This document shows, piece by piece, positions 17,388-27,413 of a stretch of DNA of 64,000 bases; the first letter of the stretch is position 1; every line of letters begins with the position of its first letter. The notes beneath the pieces were generated by a model, which did not search any database, was not told where the DNA came from, and worked only from the letters and a program-made list of their open reading frames with translations. A program made the position numbers and the translations under genes. This DNA comes from Flavobacterium sp. KACC 22763 (GTDB lineage: Bacteria; Bacteroidota; Bacteroidia; Flavobacteriales; Flavobacteriaceae), in assembly GCF_028736155.1 (NCBI RefSeq), contig NZ_CP117879.1:1736001-1800000 (forward strand). The letters are read 5' to 3'.

Positions 17388-20300
17388 TTATAAAGTGAAA
17401 TTAAGGCCGGCAGTAAATGTTGTCGGCTGCGGATATCCAAAACCTGCATTTTCAGGATCTACGCCTGTGAAGCTTTTCGCATCAAGAATCAATAGGTTCT
17501 GACCGCTGATGTATAGTCTGAAGCTTTCCATGCTTAATTTTTTCAATAATTCTTTTGGCAGGCTATAGCCAAATTGTAAAACCCTAAGTTTCAAATAGCT
17601 TCCGTTTTCCACATAGTAAGTTGAAAATCTCGATTCTGCATTTCTGTCCACTGTTGTCAATGCCGGAATAGTTGAATTTGGATTATCCAATGACCAGGCA
17701 TTCAGCAGGCGCGTTCCTTTATTTGACCCCACGTCATCGACACTCCAAAAATCTGTTTGATACTTTGTGTTATTGATGACATCAACATCTGTCGCACCTT
17801 CCCAGAAAGTGGTGAAATCAAAGTTTTTATAAGACAAGTTCAAATTGATTCCGTACAGCAATCCCGGATTTGGGTTTCCAATCCACGTGCGGTCTTTATC
17901 TGTAATTGCACCGTCGCCGTTTAAATCTCTGTAGCGGATTCTCCCAAGGCCTTTCCCTTCCTGAATTGCCGAATTATCCACCTGATCCTGGCTTGTAAAC
18001 AATCCGTCAGTGACGTATCCATACATTGAATTAATCGGACGCCCCAAAATATTATCGTCAAGTCCGTCTCCTCCGTAATTGTTTTTTACTTCATCAGGCA
18101 ATTGCGTAATCTTATTTCTGTTTGCCGAAATGTTTCCGGAAATATCATATTTCAATCCAAAAGAAGTTTCATCATGATAGCCCAATGAAAACTCCCAACC
18201 TCTGTTTTCCATTGAAGCTCCGTTTACCCAACGGTTTCCTCCTTCTCCAATAACTCCCAAATACGGAGGCAATACCAAAATATCATCTGTTTTTTTAATG
18301 TAATAGTCGATAGATCCGCTCAGTTTCTGTTTGAACAGACCAAAGTCCAGACCAATATTGGTCTGCGTGGTGGTCTCCCATTTCAAATCGTCATTTCCAG
18401 ACTGCGTCGCAATAAAACCGGAAGGAAGCAATCCGTTTCCGTTTCCTGCAATATCGTAAGCCGTTCCATAAGAAGTAGCCCAGGTTGGGCTTCCGCCAGC
18501 GTAACTTGCCAGATAAAGCGAATAGACTGCTGTATTGCTGATTTCCTGATTACCGGTCTGTCCCCATCCTGCTCTTAATTTTAAATCGGAAATAGCGGTT
18601 ATTTTATCTTTTATGAAACTCTCATTGCTGATTCTCCATCCTGCAGAAACCGCGGGAAATGTTCCAAACTGATTGTTTTTACCAAAACGGGAAGAACCGT
18701 CACGGCGAATGGTAGCCGAAACCAGATAACGGTTGTCAAACTCATAGTCTGCTTTTCCAAAATACGAAAGCAGAGAATATACTGTTGAAGTTCCGCTGGT
18801 GAAAGATTCTCCCGTGCCTGCATCAGGATACATATAATCCGGCGTTTCGATCAGAAAGTCATTTTTGCGCAATGTATTTGTATCATACGTATCTTTGTAC
18901 ATCTCCGTTCCCGCCATCAGATTCAGATTGTTTTTTCCGAAATTCAAACTGTAGATTGCAGTATTGGTCCAAGTCCATTTGTCACTCACAGACTGGTCAA
19001 TCGTAACCGAAGTCTGGTCGTTTTGCAGATAACCCGATTTGTAGCTTCTTTGCAGTGTGCGTTTTTTATAAAAACCGTAATCCATTCCGAAACTCGTTTT
19101 AATGTGCAGGTTTTTAATGATTTCCAAATCGGCGTAAGCATTGCCAAAAAGACGCAGATAATCGTATTTGTTGTCTTTGTTATACTCTAAAAGACGAACC
19201 GGATTTTGTCTGTCGTTCATTCCTCCAACAGGTCCTCCCCATCCCTTTCCATCTACAGTATGCACCGGAATAATTGGAAGTGCTCGCAATGCCGGATCTA
19301 AAACGCCTGGATCTGTCACTTCGTTGGTACGGTTTAAGCTGAAATTTTCCCCAATGACTAATTTTCCGTCAAAATATTTGTATGAACTGTTCATTCTGGC
19401 AGAAATTCTTTCAAAATCAGTAGTTTTCACTACACCTTCATTATCGTAATAGCCTAATGAAAAAACATAATTCCCTTTATCTGATGCATTTGACACAGAC
19501 AAATCATAAGAATTGGCAACTCCTGTTTGGGAAATGGCATCGTACCAGTCTGTATTTGATGCCTTTAAAGTTTGTTCGCTATCTAAATATTCCGGAACCA
19601 GAACCTTATTCAGTTGCGGTTTATTATTGTTTACCGACCAGTCAAACTGATAGCGCAGATTATTGCTATTCGGATTCAATCCATCGTTAATGTTAGCCTG
19701 CCAAAGCGCCTGCCCAAACTGGTTGGCATTCAGCACATCCAATTTTCTTGAATAGTCGGAAAATGAAGCATAAGTGCTGAAATTGATTCTCATTTTGCCT
19801 TCTTTTCCTTTTTTGGTTGTAATGATAATTACGCCGTTTGAAGCTCTTGAACCGTAGATGCTGGCAGATGAAGCATCTTTCAATACCTGAATAGTCTCAA
19901 TATCATTAGGATTCAATTCGTGCATTCCCGATTTTGTCGGCATTCCGTCAATAACGTAAAGCGGATCTGTATTGTTCAAAGTTCCAACACCGCGAATCAC
20001 AACTTTGGTATTTCCTCCGCTTGGCGAACCGTCAGACGACACTTTTACGCCGGCAATTCTTCCCTGCAGAGCCTTAATCGGATTTGGTTCCGGCTGTTTC
20101 ATAACATCTTTCATGTTTACAACAGCGACAGCTCCGGTAATATCTGTTTTCTTTTGTTTGGAATATCCGGTCACTACAACTTCATTCAATTGATTGTTAT
20201 CAACTTTCAGCGTTACATTGAGTATTTTCTGTCCTTTAACTGGAATCGACTGAGGACTATAGCCCACAAAAGAAACTACAAGCACAGCATCAGAAGCAAT

Positions 20301-20489
20301 ACTGGAAAAGGAAAAATTCCCGTCAAAATCGGTTACCGAACTGGTATTGGTTCCCGAAATCAATACTGTTGCACCAGGAAGCGGCATTCCGTCATCAGAG
20401 GAAATTACCGTTCCTTTTATTCCGTTTTCCTGCGCCGTCATGAGCATTGGAAAAAAGAAAAATAGAAAATAAAAAATCTTATTTCTCAT
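17388..20489 (-). CDS. SusC/RagA TonB-linked receptor (fructan importer)
   Basis: 1033 residues, without an STN domain, as expected for a receptor regulated by a hybrid two-component system instead of FecI/FecR. Signal peptide (FLFFFFPMLMTAQ), carboxypeptidase-regulatory-like domain (about 22-100, GTVISSDDGMPLPGATV), TonB box LNEVVVTGYSKQKK, and plug with ASSASIYGSRASNGVIIITTKKG. A barrel follows to a terminal Phe-rich strand (TFTAGLNFTL). It should carry fructo-oligosaccharides across the outer membrane together with the SusD downstream. The 170-bp gap to the upstream GH32 gene leaves room for a separate promoter. Confidence 0.95.
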   Translation of the reverse strand: MRNKIFYFLFFFFPMLMTAQENGIKGTVISSDDGMPLPGATVLISGTNTSSVTDFDGNFSFSSIASDAVLVVSFVGYSPQSIPVKGQKILNVTLKVDNNQLNEVVVTGYSKQKKTDITGAVAVVNMKDVMKQPEPNPIKALQGRIAGVKVSSDGSPSGGNTKVVIRGVGTLNNTDPLYVIDGMPTKSGMHELNPNDIETIQVLKDASSASIYGSRASNGVIIITTKKGKEGKMRINFSTYASFSDYSRKLDVLNANQFGQALWQANINDGLNPNSNNLRYQFDWSVNNNKPQLNKVLVPEYLDSEQTLKASNTDWYDAISQTGVANSYDLSVSNASDKGNYVFSLGYYDNEGVVKTTDFERISARMNSSYKYFDGKLVIGENFSLNRTNEVTDPGVLDPALRALPIIPVHTVDGKGWGGPVGGMNDRQNPVRLLEYNKDNKYDYLRLFGNAYADLEIIKNLHIKTSFGMDYGFYKKRTLQRSYKSGYLQNDQTSVTIDQSVSDKWTWTNTAIYSLNFGKNNLNLMAGTEMYKDTYDTNTLRKNDFLIETPDYMYPDAGTGESFTSGTSTVYSLLSYFGKADYEFDNRYLVSATIRRDGSSRFGKNNQFGTFPAVSAGWRISNESFIKDKITAISDLKLRAGWGQTGNQEISNTAVYSLYLASYAGGSPTWATSYGTAYDIAGNGNGLLPSGFIATQSGNDDLKWETTTQTNIGLDFGLFKQKLSGSIDYYIKKTDDILVLPPYLGVIGEGGNRWVNGASMENRGWEFSLGYHDETSFGLKYDISGNISANRNKITQLPDEVKNNYGGDGLDDNILGRPINSMYGYVTDGLFTSQDQVDNSAIQEGKGLGRIRYRDLNGDGAITDKDRTWIGNPNPGLLYGINLNLSYKNFDFTTFWEGATDVDVINNTKYQTDFWSVDDVGSNKGTRLLNAWSLDNPNSTIPALTTVDRNAESRFSTYYVENGSYLKLRVLQFGYSLPKELLKKLSMESFRLYISGQNLLILDAKSFTGVDPENAGFGYPQPTTFTAGLNFTL

Positions 20490-20659
20490 AAATTTTTGGT
20501 TTGGTTAAGGTTATTTTTAATAGTTAGTCATGTTTGTCTGCCACTCCTTAGCAGTTTTTTATTTTGAAAAATAGATGCAGCGAGCCTGAAAGAGATTATC
20601 CTTCTTACGGCAATGCGGTCTTTTTTTGGATTGAATTAGAAAATTTCTATTCGATTGTC

Positions 20660-22276
20660 TTATTGCTTTTTATTAATGTCCAACACTTGAACAATCCCGT
20701 TTTTCAATTCTATTTTCTCTTTTGAAGAAAGTGAAAGAGCTGAAAATGGCTTATTTAGGAAAAAGATTTCTGTCATCACTTTTTCGCCGTTATTATAAAA
20801 GATTTCAATTGAAGTTTTATCCAAAATAATTTTAAAAGCGGCACTTTTTTGGCTTCCCTCCAAAAACGCCCTGCTTACATCTGAAGCAAACTTATCTGAG
20901 AAATCAATTCTTCCGGCTTTAGAACGATCAATGAACAAATAATTTTCCTTGTTGTTTAAACCAAAACTTAAAGATTCTCCATCTGAATTTGAAAGCGTGA
21001 AAGTATAATTATCCTGCTTTAGTTTTTTTAAATCCAGACTGATAACAGCTTTTGTTAAATCTGCTTTTCCGCTTTCGATTACTTTTAGAGTTCCTTTTCC
21101 GCTTAAATTTTGCACTTTAATGGTTTGGACAGCATAATTATTTAATTCTCTTACCGGTTTACTCGCCAAAGTATAATGGTTTCCTTTTTTTACCAATTGC
21201 AATTCGCGCGGAATCGTGTTGCTGCTTCTCCATATTGTTGTGGGAACCTGCTGCGCATAATCCCAGTTTGACATCCATCCGATAAATAATCTTCTTCCGT
21301 CTGAAGCTGGCACATTGTTCCAGGTTACTCCCGCATAATTGTCTTTTCCATAGTCTGCCCAAACTGCTTTTTCATTTTTTACCCTTTCAGCGAAACTTTT
21401 ATCCATCGTGAAGGTTTTCCCATCAAAATCTCCAACAAAATACTGAACGCCAGAACCTCCGTTTGGCCCGCCTGGATTTAGATTTACAATTAAAACCCAT
21501 TTGGTTGCTGTAGTTCCTTCTACTTTTATTTCAAAGAAATCCGGACATTCCCAAACACCGCCATGAGCACCGATGTTTTTTCCGAAGTCAGATAGCAGCT
21601 CCCAATTCTTTAAATTAGAAGATTTGTAAAACTGTACTCTATCTTGCGCCGCCAGCACCATAATCCATTGTTTGTTCGTTTCATCCCAAGAAACTTTCGG
21701 ATCACGAAAATCTCGAATTCCAGGATTTTTCACGACAGGATTTCCTTCCTCAAATTTCTGCCATGTAAATCCGTTATCATTCGAAAAAGCAATATCCTGC
21801 TGTTCTACATCTATTTTGCCTTCTTTCTCCTTTATCATATCGTGCAGTGTATACACTGCAATAATCGGAGCTGTTTTTCCTGTTCCTAAACCAGATGCAT
21901 TGTGTGTATCCACAACAGCACTTCCAGAAAAAATATATTTGTCTTTATCGGGATAAATCGCAATTGGCAATTCTTCCCATTTAATTAAATCTTTAGAAAT
22001 GGCGTGTCCCCAGTGCATTGGTCCCCATGTATTTCCGTCTGGATAATGCTGGTAAAACAAATGGTAATAGCCATTGGCGAAAAACATTCCGTTGGGATCA
22101 TTCATCCAGCCTTTTTTTGGCGTAAAATGAATGTTTGGGCGATACATTTGTTCTTCTGCTGTCCCCGATACGGTTACAGCAGCAGTTTGCGCCGCTGCAG
22201 AAAAGGGTTTTAATCCTGCTATCGACAGTAAAACGGCACTATAAAGAGCTAACGGGAGATGTTTCTTTGATTTCAT
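20660..22276 (-). CDS. GH32 exo-acting fructan hydrolase (levanase/inulinase type)
   Basis: 538 residues with a signal peptide (LSIAGLKPFSAAAQ) and no lipobox, so probably periplasmic. All three GH32 catalytic motifs are intact: WMNDPNG (nucleophile Asp, about residue 57), FRDPKV (about 192) and WECPDFF (acid/base Glu, about 243). The C-terminal beta-sandwich spans about 385-535. The enzyme should release fructose from imported fructo-oligosaccharides or sucrose. The start overlaps the end of the permease gene by 38 bp, which suggests translational coupling. The neighbouring permease and fructokinase complete the route from fructan to fructose phosphate. Confidence 0.94.
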   Translation of the reverse strand: MKSKKHLPLALYSAVLLSIAGLKPFSAAAQTAAVTVSGTAEEQMYRPNIHFTPKKGWMNDPNGMFFANGYYHLFYQHYPDGNTWGPMHWGHAISKDLIKWEELPIAIYPDKDKYIFSGSAVVDTHNASGLGTGKTAPIIAVYTLHDMIKEKEGKIDVEQQDIAFSNDNGFTWQKFEEGNPVVKNPGIRDFRDPKVSWDETNKQWIMVLAAQDRVQFYKSSNLKNWELLSDFGKNIGAHGGVWECPDFFEIKVEGTTATKWVLIVNLNPGGPNGGSGVQYFVGDFDGKTFTMDKSFAERVKNEKAVWADYGKDNYAGVTWNNVPASDGRRLFIGWMSNWDYAQQVPTTIWRSSNTIPRELQLVKKGNHYTLASKPVRELNNYAVQTIKVQNLSGKGTLKVIESGKADLTKAVISLDLKKLKQDNYTFTLSNSDGESLSFGLNNKENYLFIDRSKAGRIDFSDKFASDVSRAFLEGSQKSAAFKIILDKTSIEIFYNNGEKVMTEIFFLNKPFSALSLSSKEKIELKNGIVQVLDINKKQ

Positions 22277-23597
22277 TTTTGTGGTTATTTTTTTTAGTTA
22301 GTGTTTCACTTAGCGCTTCCAAAGCAATTCCTTTTGTTTCAGGCATCAGAAAAATTACAAACAGCAATTGCAACACCATCATCAGCGTAAAAATAAGAAA
22401 TACAACTTCCGGTCCGATTTCTGAGAATAACATTGGAATTAGAGATGGAATAATCGCAGCCAGAACCCAATGCACCGAACTTCCAAATGCCTGTCCCGAC
22501 GCGCGAATGTGATTTGGAAAAATTTCTGAAATGAAAACCCAAATTACAGCGCCCTGACCAATGGCATGCGAGGCAATAAAAAGGAAAAGGAAAATTGGAA
22601 CTGACAATCCTCCCCAATTGCAATAAAAAGAAGCCGATACTAATCCGAGCGAAATAATATATCCAACAGATCCAATGTACATTAACAGCTTTCTTCCTAA
22701 TCTATCGATTAATGCCACACCGATTAAGGTGAAAATAAGATTGGTAACTCCGATTCCGATACTGCTCAGTAATGCTGTATTTTGTCCCAGTCCGGCTTCC
22801 TCAAAGATTCTTGGCGCATAATATAGAAATGCATTAATTCCTGAAAACTGATTAAAAAATGCAATTAGGAAAGCCAGAATTAAAGGGAAACGGTATTTCT
22901 TCATGAAAATATTTTCATGTTTAGCGGCTCCATTTTCGCGACTGTCATCGATTAAATCTGAAATATTTGCAGTTGGATCAATTGCATATAAAACTTTACG
23001 CGCTTCTTCATCACGGTTTTTAGATAAAAGCCATCTCGGACTTTCTGGAATCGTTACAATAAAAAGAATGTAAACCAAAGAAGGAATTGCCTGAACGCCT
23101 ACCATCCATCTCCAAGCATTTTCTCCAATATCTTTCAAAAAATAATTAGAAATAAAAGCTACTAAAATACCCAATACAATATTAAACTGGTACAAAGCTA
23201 CCAAACGTCCTCTCTTGTCAGCCGGAGCTATTTCCGAAACATAAGCCGGTGCGGCAATGGTTGAAGCGCCAACCCCTAAACCTCCAATAAATCTAAAGGC
23301 GGCAAACACAAATGGATTATTGGCCAAAGCAGCCCCAATTGCCGAAGCAAAATATAAAATGCCAATCCAGAACAAAGTCTTTTTTCGTCCTAATTTGTTG
23401 GTAGGGATTCCTCCAAATATCGCACCAACAACAGTTCCCCATAAAGCCATTGCCATTACAACTGAACCATGAAAGGCATCAGATGAATGCCAAAGAAGCT
23501 GCAATTGCTTATCAGCTCCAGAAATAACTACGGTATCAAAACCAAAAAGAAAACCTGCCAGTGCAGCAGTAACAGACCAAATCAATATCTTATTCAT
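22239..23597 (-). CDS. Sugar-porter MFS permease, probable fructose transporter
   Basis: 452 residues with about 12 membrane segments. Sugar-porter signatures are present: GFDTVVISG in helix 1, GRKKTLFW after helix 2, RFIGGLGVGASTIAAPAYVSEIAP, the PESPRWLL motif in the central loop, QFSGINAFLYYAPRIF in helix 7, DRLGRK after helix 8 and a PETKG end. It would move the fructose released in the periplasm into the cytoplasm. It is first in the row with the GH32 gene, and the fructose-sensor regulator is 231 bp upstream on the same strand. Glucose is an alternative substrate; the locus argues for fructose. Confidence 0.92.
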   Translation of the reverse strand: MNKILIWSVTAALAGFLFGFDTVVISGADKQLQLLWHSSDAFHGSVVMAMALWGTVVGAIFGGIPTNKLGRKKTLFWIGILYFASAIGAALANNPFVFAAFRFIGGLGVGASTIAAPAYVSEIAPADKRGRLVALYQFNIVLGILVAFISNYFLKDIGENAWRWMVGVQAIPSLVYILFIVTIPESPRWLLSKNRDEEARKVLYAIDPTANISDLIDDSRENGAAKHENIFMKKYRFPLILAFLIAFFNQFSGINAFLYYAPRIFEEAGLGQNTALLSSIGIGVTNLIFTLIGVALIDRLGRKLLMYIGSVGYIISLGLVSASFYCNWGGLSVPIFLFLFIASHAIGQGAVIWVFISEIFPNHIRASGQAFGSSVHWVLAAIIPSLIPMLFSEIGPEVVFLIFTLMMVLQLLFVIFLMPETKGIALEALSETLTKKNNHKNEIKETSPVSSL

Positions 23598-23828
23598 TGT
23601 ACATGTATTAAAAACTTTCCTGCTAAGATATCTGCAAAAAAATCAACTTATTTTTAACGATGTTACAATTTATTTCTTTAAATATTGATAGATTGATATT
23701 ACAAACCTAAAACCTTTATTTACAATGCTTTACACAAACTAAAAATCTTTTACGAAAACCTTGTAGTTTCGATTTTGTTGCATAAGCTTCGAAATTGATA
23801 CCTCAAAAGAATCAATTTCAAATAAAAA

Positions 23829-26567
23829 TTAATGGGACGTTTTATATTCTTTAGGAGAAATTCCAAATTTATTCTTAAAAGCTGTAGAAAAATAGTTTGG
23901 AGATGAGAATCCAAGCGAATAGGCAATCTCAGAAATATTCATCTCATTTGACTTCAAAAGCTCCGCCGCTTTCTCTAATTTGACATTATTGATATGGTCG
24001 CTTATATTAATTCCGATAATAGCTTTAACTTTTCTGTACAGCTGGACTCTGGAAACACCCAATTTATCCGCCAAATCTTCAACAGAAAACTTTGGATTCT
24101 CGACATTCTTCGTAACAATATCATTCATTTTGGTAATGAAGGTCTGTTCCTGATTGCCGAATTTAGATTCTGGTTCAACTCGATAAATATTATTCGTATA
24201 ATAATAGCGCAGTTTTTCCCTGTTGAAAAGCAGACTGGAAATAGATTGCTTTAAAATCGAAAGGCTGAAAGGTTTTGTCAAATATTGGTCTACCCCACTC
24301 TGAAGCCCTTTCAAAATCGATTCTTTATTGCTTTGCGCTGTCAAGATTATAATCGGGATATGAGAAGAACGCAAGTCTTTTTTTAGTTCCCTGCTAATTT
24401 CATAACCGTCTTTATCAGCCAAATTAATGTCGCAGATTATAATATCCGGGACAATTTCTAAAGCCTGTTCAATTGCATCGCTTCCGTTAGATACATAAAC
24501 TTGATATTCAGCTGAAAGTTTGGCTTTTAGGAAATTAACCAAATCTATACTGTCTTCTATAATCAAAAGCGAATGCTTCTCAGCACCAGAAATGGTGTTT
24601 GTTTCTTTTAAATCAGGTTCAATGTCAAGATTATCTGTAATTAAACTTGGAATACTGGTCAGATTCTCTACTTTCTGAACAATTTCGCCAGGCTTCAAAT
24701 GGCTGCTGCCTTTTAATAAAGTGATAATAAACTCGCTTCCCTGTTTTGATTTCAGTTCGATTTTTCCCTGATGCAGAAGCACAAATTCTTTAGACAGATG
24801 CAAACCGATTCCCGAGCTGTTTTTATTATTATTTGATGCCCTGAAAAAAGGATCAAACACGTTTGCAAGCTCATCGTCAGGGATTCCAATTCCAGAATCT
24901 TTGAAATGAATTTTTACAGTATTATCCTGATTTTCGACAATTGAAATACTAATTTTCCCATTGTCCGGCGTGAATTTAAAGGCATTTGACAATAGATTGA
25001 AATAAACCTTATCCATTAAACCTCGGTCAATGAACAGTTCTAGACTTTTGTTTTTGCAGCTTAACTGAAAATCTATATTTCGTCGGGCCGCCTCGCCTTT
25101 AAAATTGGCCATTACTTCATTTGTGAAATCATAAATTTTAGTATTGCAGGCTCTTAGCGTAAACTTCTGTTCTTCAATTTTCCTGAAATCCAATAACTGA
25201 TTAATAAGCCGTAACAATCTGTTTGAGTTTTTGTAGATTAGTTTCACTTCATCAATTAAGGCGGTTCCTTTAATTTTCTCATTCTCAATTAAAGATTCCA
25301 CATAGCTCATTATTAAAGTAATCGGCGTTTTAAATTCGTGCGATAGTCCGGTGAAGAAATTCAGTTTTGCTTCATTGCTTCTAGCTGCAATCTGAGCCAT
25401 TTCCTGAATCTCGCTGTTCTGGTCGATTACCGTCTGATTGATTTTTTCGAGCTGTTTTTTCTTTTTTGAAATAGAAATCGTAGAATAAATGCTGTAAATC
25501 GTCAAGCTTAAAATAATGACCAGAAAAAAACTAAGCAGCCGAACCAGATTATTCTGCGAAGCATATTCTTTTTCCTGCACTTTGATAGCGCTTTGCTGCG
25601 ACTCTATCACCAGCTGCTGCTGATCGACTTTGTCCATCTGGTTTTCGATAATCTCAGCATTGTTTTTATCAATCACAATAGTATTGAGAATATTGTTTTT
25701 GGCTATTGCTTCTTTGTTATGCATTTTAAGGGCCAGTTTCAAAGCTTCATTTCCACCTGTCGGATATAAAATCGTACCATCTAGCACACCGCTTTTCACT
25801 AATTCAATTCCGCCATTTACAGTATTTAAAGCATCAACACCGATAAACTTGATTTTCTTTTCAAGCCCAAGAGTTTTAGCCGTTTCCCAAGCGCTTAAAG
25901 CCATTCTGTCGTTATGGGCAAAAATGTATTCAACATTTGGATTTTGCAGCAGAATTGCTTTCAAAGGCGTTTTAACCGATTCTTTTTCCCAGTCGCCCTT
26001 AATGGTGTTTACAATCTTAAAACGTTTATTCTCATTGATGATCTGATTGAAACCAAGCGTTCTTTCATATGCCGGAGACGATCCGCTGGCACCGGTAATT
26101 TCTATAATATTTCCGGAACCTTTACTGTGTGAGATGATGTATCGGCCGGCAATTCGTCCAATTTCAATATTATCGGCTCCAAGATAAGCCGTATAATTTT
26201 CCCCTTCAATTTTTCGATCAACCACAAGAACGGGAATTCCCGCTTTAATGGATTTTTCTACAACTGCCGTTAAAGGTTTGGACTGGATTGGCGATACGAT
26301 AATAACATCAACTCTGTTAGAAATAAAACGTTCGATATCTTCTATTTGCTTCTCTACATTATTATTGGCGTCTCTGATGGTTAAATCTACTTCTGGCCGC
26401 AAGGAAGCTTCAATTTTTATGGAACTGTTCATTTGTTTGCGCCAATCGTCTGTGCTCATGGCTTGCGAAAAGCCAACTTTAATTTTGTCTCCCTGCTGTT
26501 GCTTACAGGAAACTAAACTTAACGATACTGTAAAAAACAGCACAATATATTTTATAGATTGATACAT
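23829..26567 (-). CDS. Hybrid two-component regulator with periplasmic sugar-binding sensor (BT1754-like)
   Basis: 912 residues. An N-terminal membrane or lipobox-like segment (VSLSLVSCKQQ) leads into a LacI/ribose-binding-type periplasmic domain (about 32-300: GFSQAMSTDDWRKQMN, VDVIIVSPIQSKPL, ITGASGSSPAYERTLGF). Then come a coiled coil, a membrane helix (about 340-365), HisKA (LSHEFKTPITLI, His about 407), HATPase (DSGIGIPDDE, SGIGLHLSKE), a receiver (IIICDINLADKDG, Asp about 710; LTKPF) and an AraC-type HTH (about 810-912, LADKLGVSRVQLYRKVK). The same unusual architecture is known from the Bacteroides BT1754 fructose sensor that activates the fructan locus. It is placed at the head of this fructan cluster, so it is very likely the regulator. 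Confidence 0.95.
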   Translation of the reverse strand: MYQSIKYIVLFFTVSLSLVSCKQQQGDKIKVGFSQAMSTDDWRKQMNSSIKIEASLRPEVDLTIRDANNNVEKQIEDIERFISNRVDVIIVSPIQSKPLTAVVEKSIKAGIPVLVVDRKIEGENYTAYLGADNIEIGRIAGRYIISHSKGSGNIIEITGASGSSPAYERTLGFNQIINENKRFKIVNTIKGDWEKESVKTPLKAILLQNPNVEYIFAHNDRMALSAWETAKTLGLEKKIKFIGVDALNTVNGGIELVKSGVLDGTILYPTGGNEALKLALKMHNKEAIAKNNILNTIVIDKNNAEIIENQMDKVDQQQLVIESQQSAIKVQEKEYASQNNLVRLLSFFLVIILSLTIYSIYSTISISKKKKQLEKINQTVIDQNSEIQEMAQIAARSNEAKLNFFTGLSHEFKTPITLIMSYVESLIENEKIKGTALIDEVKLIYKNSNRLLRLINQLLDFRKIEEQKFTLRACNTKIYDFTNEVMANFKGEAARRNIDFQLSCKNKSLELFIDRGLMDKVYFNLLSNAFKFTPDNGKISISIVENQDNTVKIHFKDSGIGIPDDELANVFDPFFRASNNNKNSSGIGLHLSKEFVLLHQGKIELKSKQGSEFIITLLKGSSHLKPGEIVQKVENLTSIPSLITDNLDIEPDLKETNTISGAEKHSLLIIEDSIDLVNFLKAKLSAEYQVYVSNGSDAIEQALEIVPDIIICDINLADKDGYEISRELKKDLRSSHIPIIILTAQSNKESILKGLQSGVDQYLTKPFSLSILKQSISSLLFNREKLRYYYTNNIYRVEPESKFGNQEQTFITKMNDIVTKNVENPKFSVEDLADKLGVSRVQLYRKVKAIIGINISDHINNVKLEKAAELLKSNEMNISEIAYSLGFSSPNYFSTAFKNKFGISPKEYKTSH

Positions 26568-26729
26568 GAAGTAATGAGGTTTGGTAAATAGTATAAATTT
26601 CGAAAATACCTTCTTAAACAGCGGCTTGCCAAAATAATTAGGAAGGATTATTTTATAAATGACAAGCAGGAAAAGGTGTAAAATTTCAAAAGTAAAATTA
26701 AACTTTTATTTCATGTACACAAATGGCAA

Positions 26730-27068
26730 ATGATATATCTGATGCGAAATAATAAAAACGCTAATATTCATTTAATCAATTTAGAATCAGATAGATTTTC
26801 GCATAAATCCAAGATAGGACATCTAAACCAAATTCATCAAGCCAATGAAAAGAAATTTAAATCGAATATAAGATGGATTGTCAAAATGAACTATCAGGCA
26901 AACATCATTGATTTTCAAAAAATAGCAGAAAACCCTTCACTTGCAAAGGATCTTGCAAAACGAACTTCCCTTTGGCAGACGCTCAATTATATCAGGGTTG
27001 CTATATTTCTTGCCATTTCCTGCGCATTAATTCCGCTCTGCATTAAATTATTCAGTTTAAGAGCATAA
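26730..27068 (+). CDS. Small protein with one C-terminal membrane helix, unknown
   Basis: Up to 112 residues from the ATG at 26730; an internal ATG at 26886 would give a 60-residue protein starting MNYQANIIDFQ. The C-terminal half has RTSLWQTLNYIRVAIFLAI, then a hydrophobic helix. The W-x-x-x-N-x-x-R pattern before the last helix reminds me of the C-terminal end of DUF1772-like membrane proteins, so it may be a truncated relic; this is a weak resemblance. A strong terminator follows directly, which argues that the gene is or was expressed. It stands alone between two carbohydrate loci. Confidence 0.5.
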   Translation: MIYLMRNNKNANIHLINLESDRFSHKSKIGHLNQIHQANEKKFKSNIRWIVKMNYQANIIDFQKIAENPSLAKDLAKRTSLWQTLNYIRVAIFLAISCALIPLCIKLFSLRA

Positions 27069-27105
27069 CAAAAGGCAGTGTAGATTTACACCGCCTTTTG
27101 TTTTA
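27068..27105 (+). terminator. Terminator after the small membrane protein
   Basis: ACAAAAGGC and GTGTA (27068-27081) pair with TACAC and GCCTTTTGT (27087-27101), with one internal mismatch, followed by a short T run. Confidence 0.8.
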
Positions 27106-27413
27106 TGCTAATTAGGTTCCTTTTTTATCATTGCACTGATATTTTATAAAAAGCATAGCTTAGAAAACACTCATGCAGTCTAATGCCGCTTATCTTTTGT
27201 TCTTGCTTATCTCGAAGGCTGAAAATGCATCATTTGTCGCACATAATGCTTCAAATTTATTACCCAGACTGCTTTGCTAAAAGTACATTTACAGCCTTTA
27301 ATTTTCTGCCCATGCCATTCTAAGATGATTTTTTGGCATTGAATATAAACTGCGCAGAAAAACAGCATTAGAAAGTGACCTAATTTAATCTCAATAATAA
27401 AATTAAAACCGCA
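27106..27413 (+). promoter_or_regulatory. Regulatory region before the GH3 gene
   Basis: Gene-free. It holds the direct-repeat activator site at 27226-27258 and a -7-like TACATTTA at 27284-27291, which implies a leader of about 120 nt before the GH3 start. The first 120 bp show nothing recognisable. Confidence 0.55.
27226..27258 (+). promoter_or_regulatory. Probable HTCS binding site, 21-bp direct repeat (GH3 promoter)
   Basis: Half-sites TGCATCATTTGT (27226) and TGCTTCAAATTT (27247) are 21 bp apart. The -7-like TACATTTA begins exactly 58 bp after the first half-site, the same geometry as before SusC (34309) and GH16 (42935, minus strand). AraC-type regulators commonly bind such two-turn direct repeats. 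Confidence 0.65.

Noticed and set aside
23640..23800. Direct repeat of GTAAA words before the MFS gene as fructose-HTCS site
   Set aside because: Half-sites match poorly, the period is about 20 bp and no second promoter of the locus shows the same arrangement.
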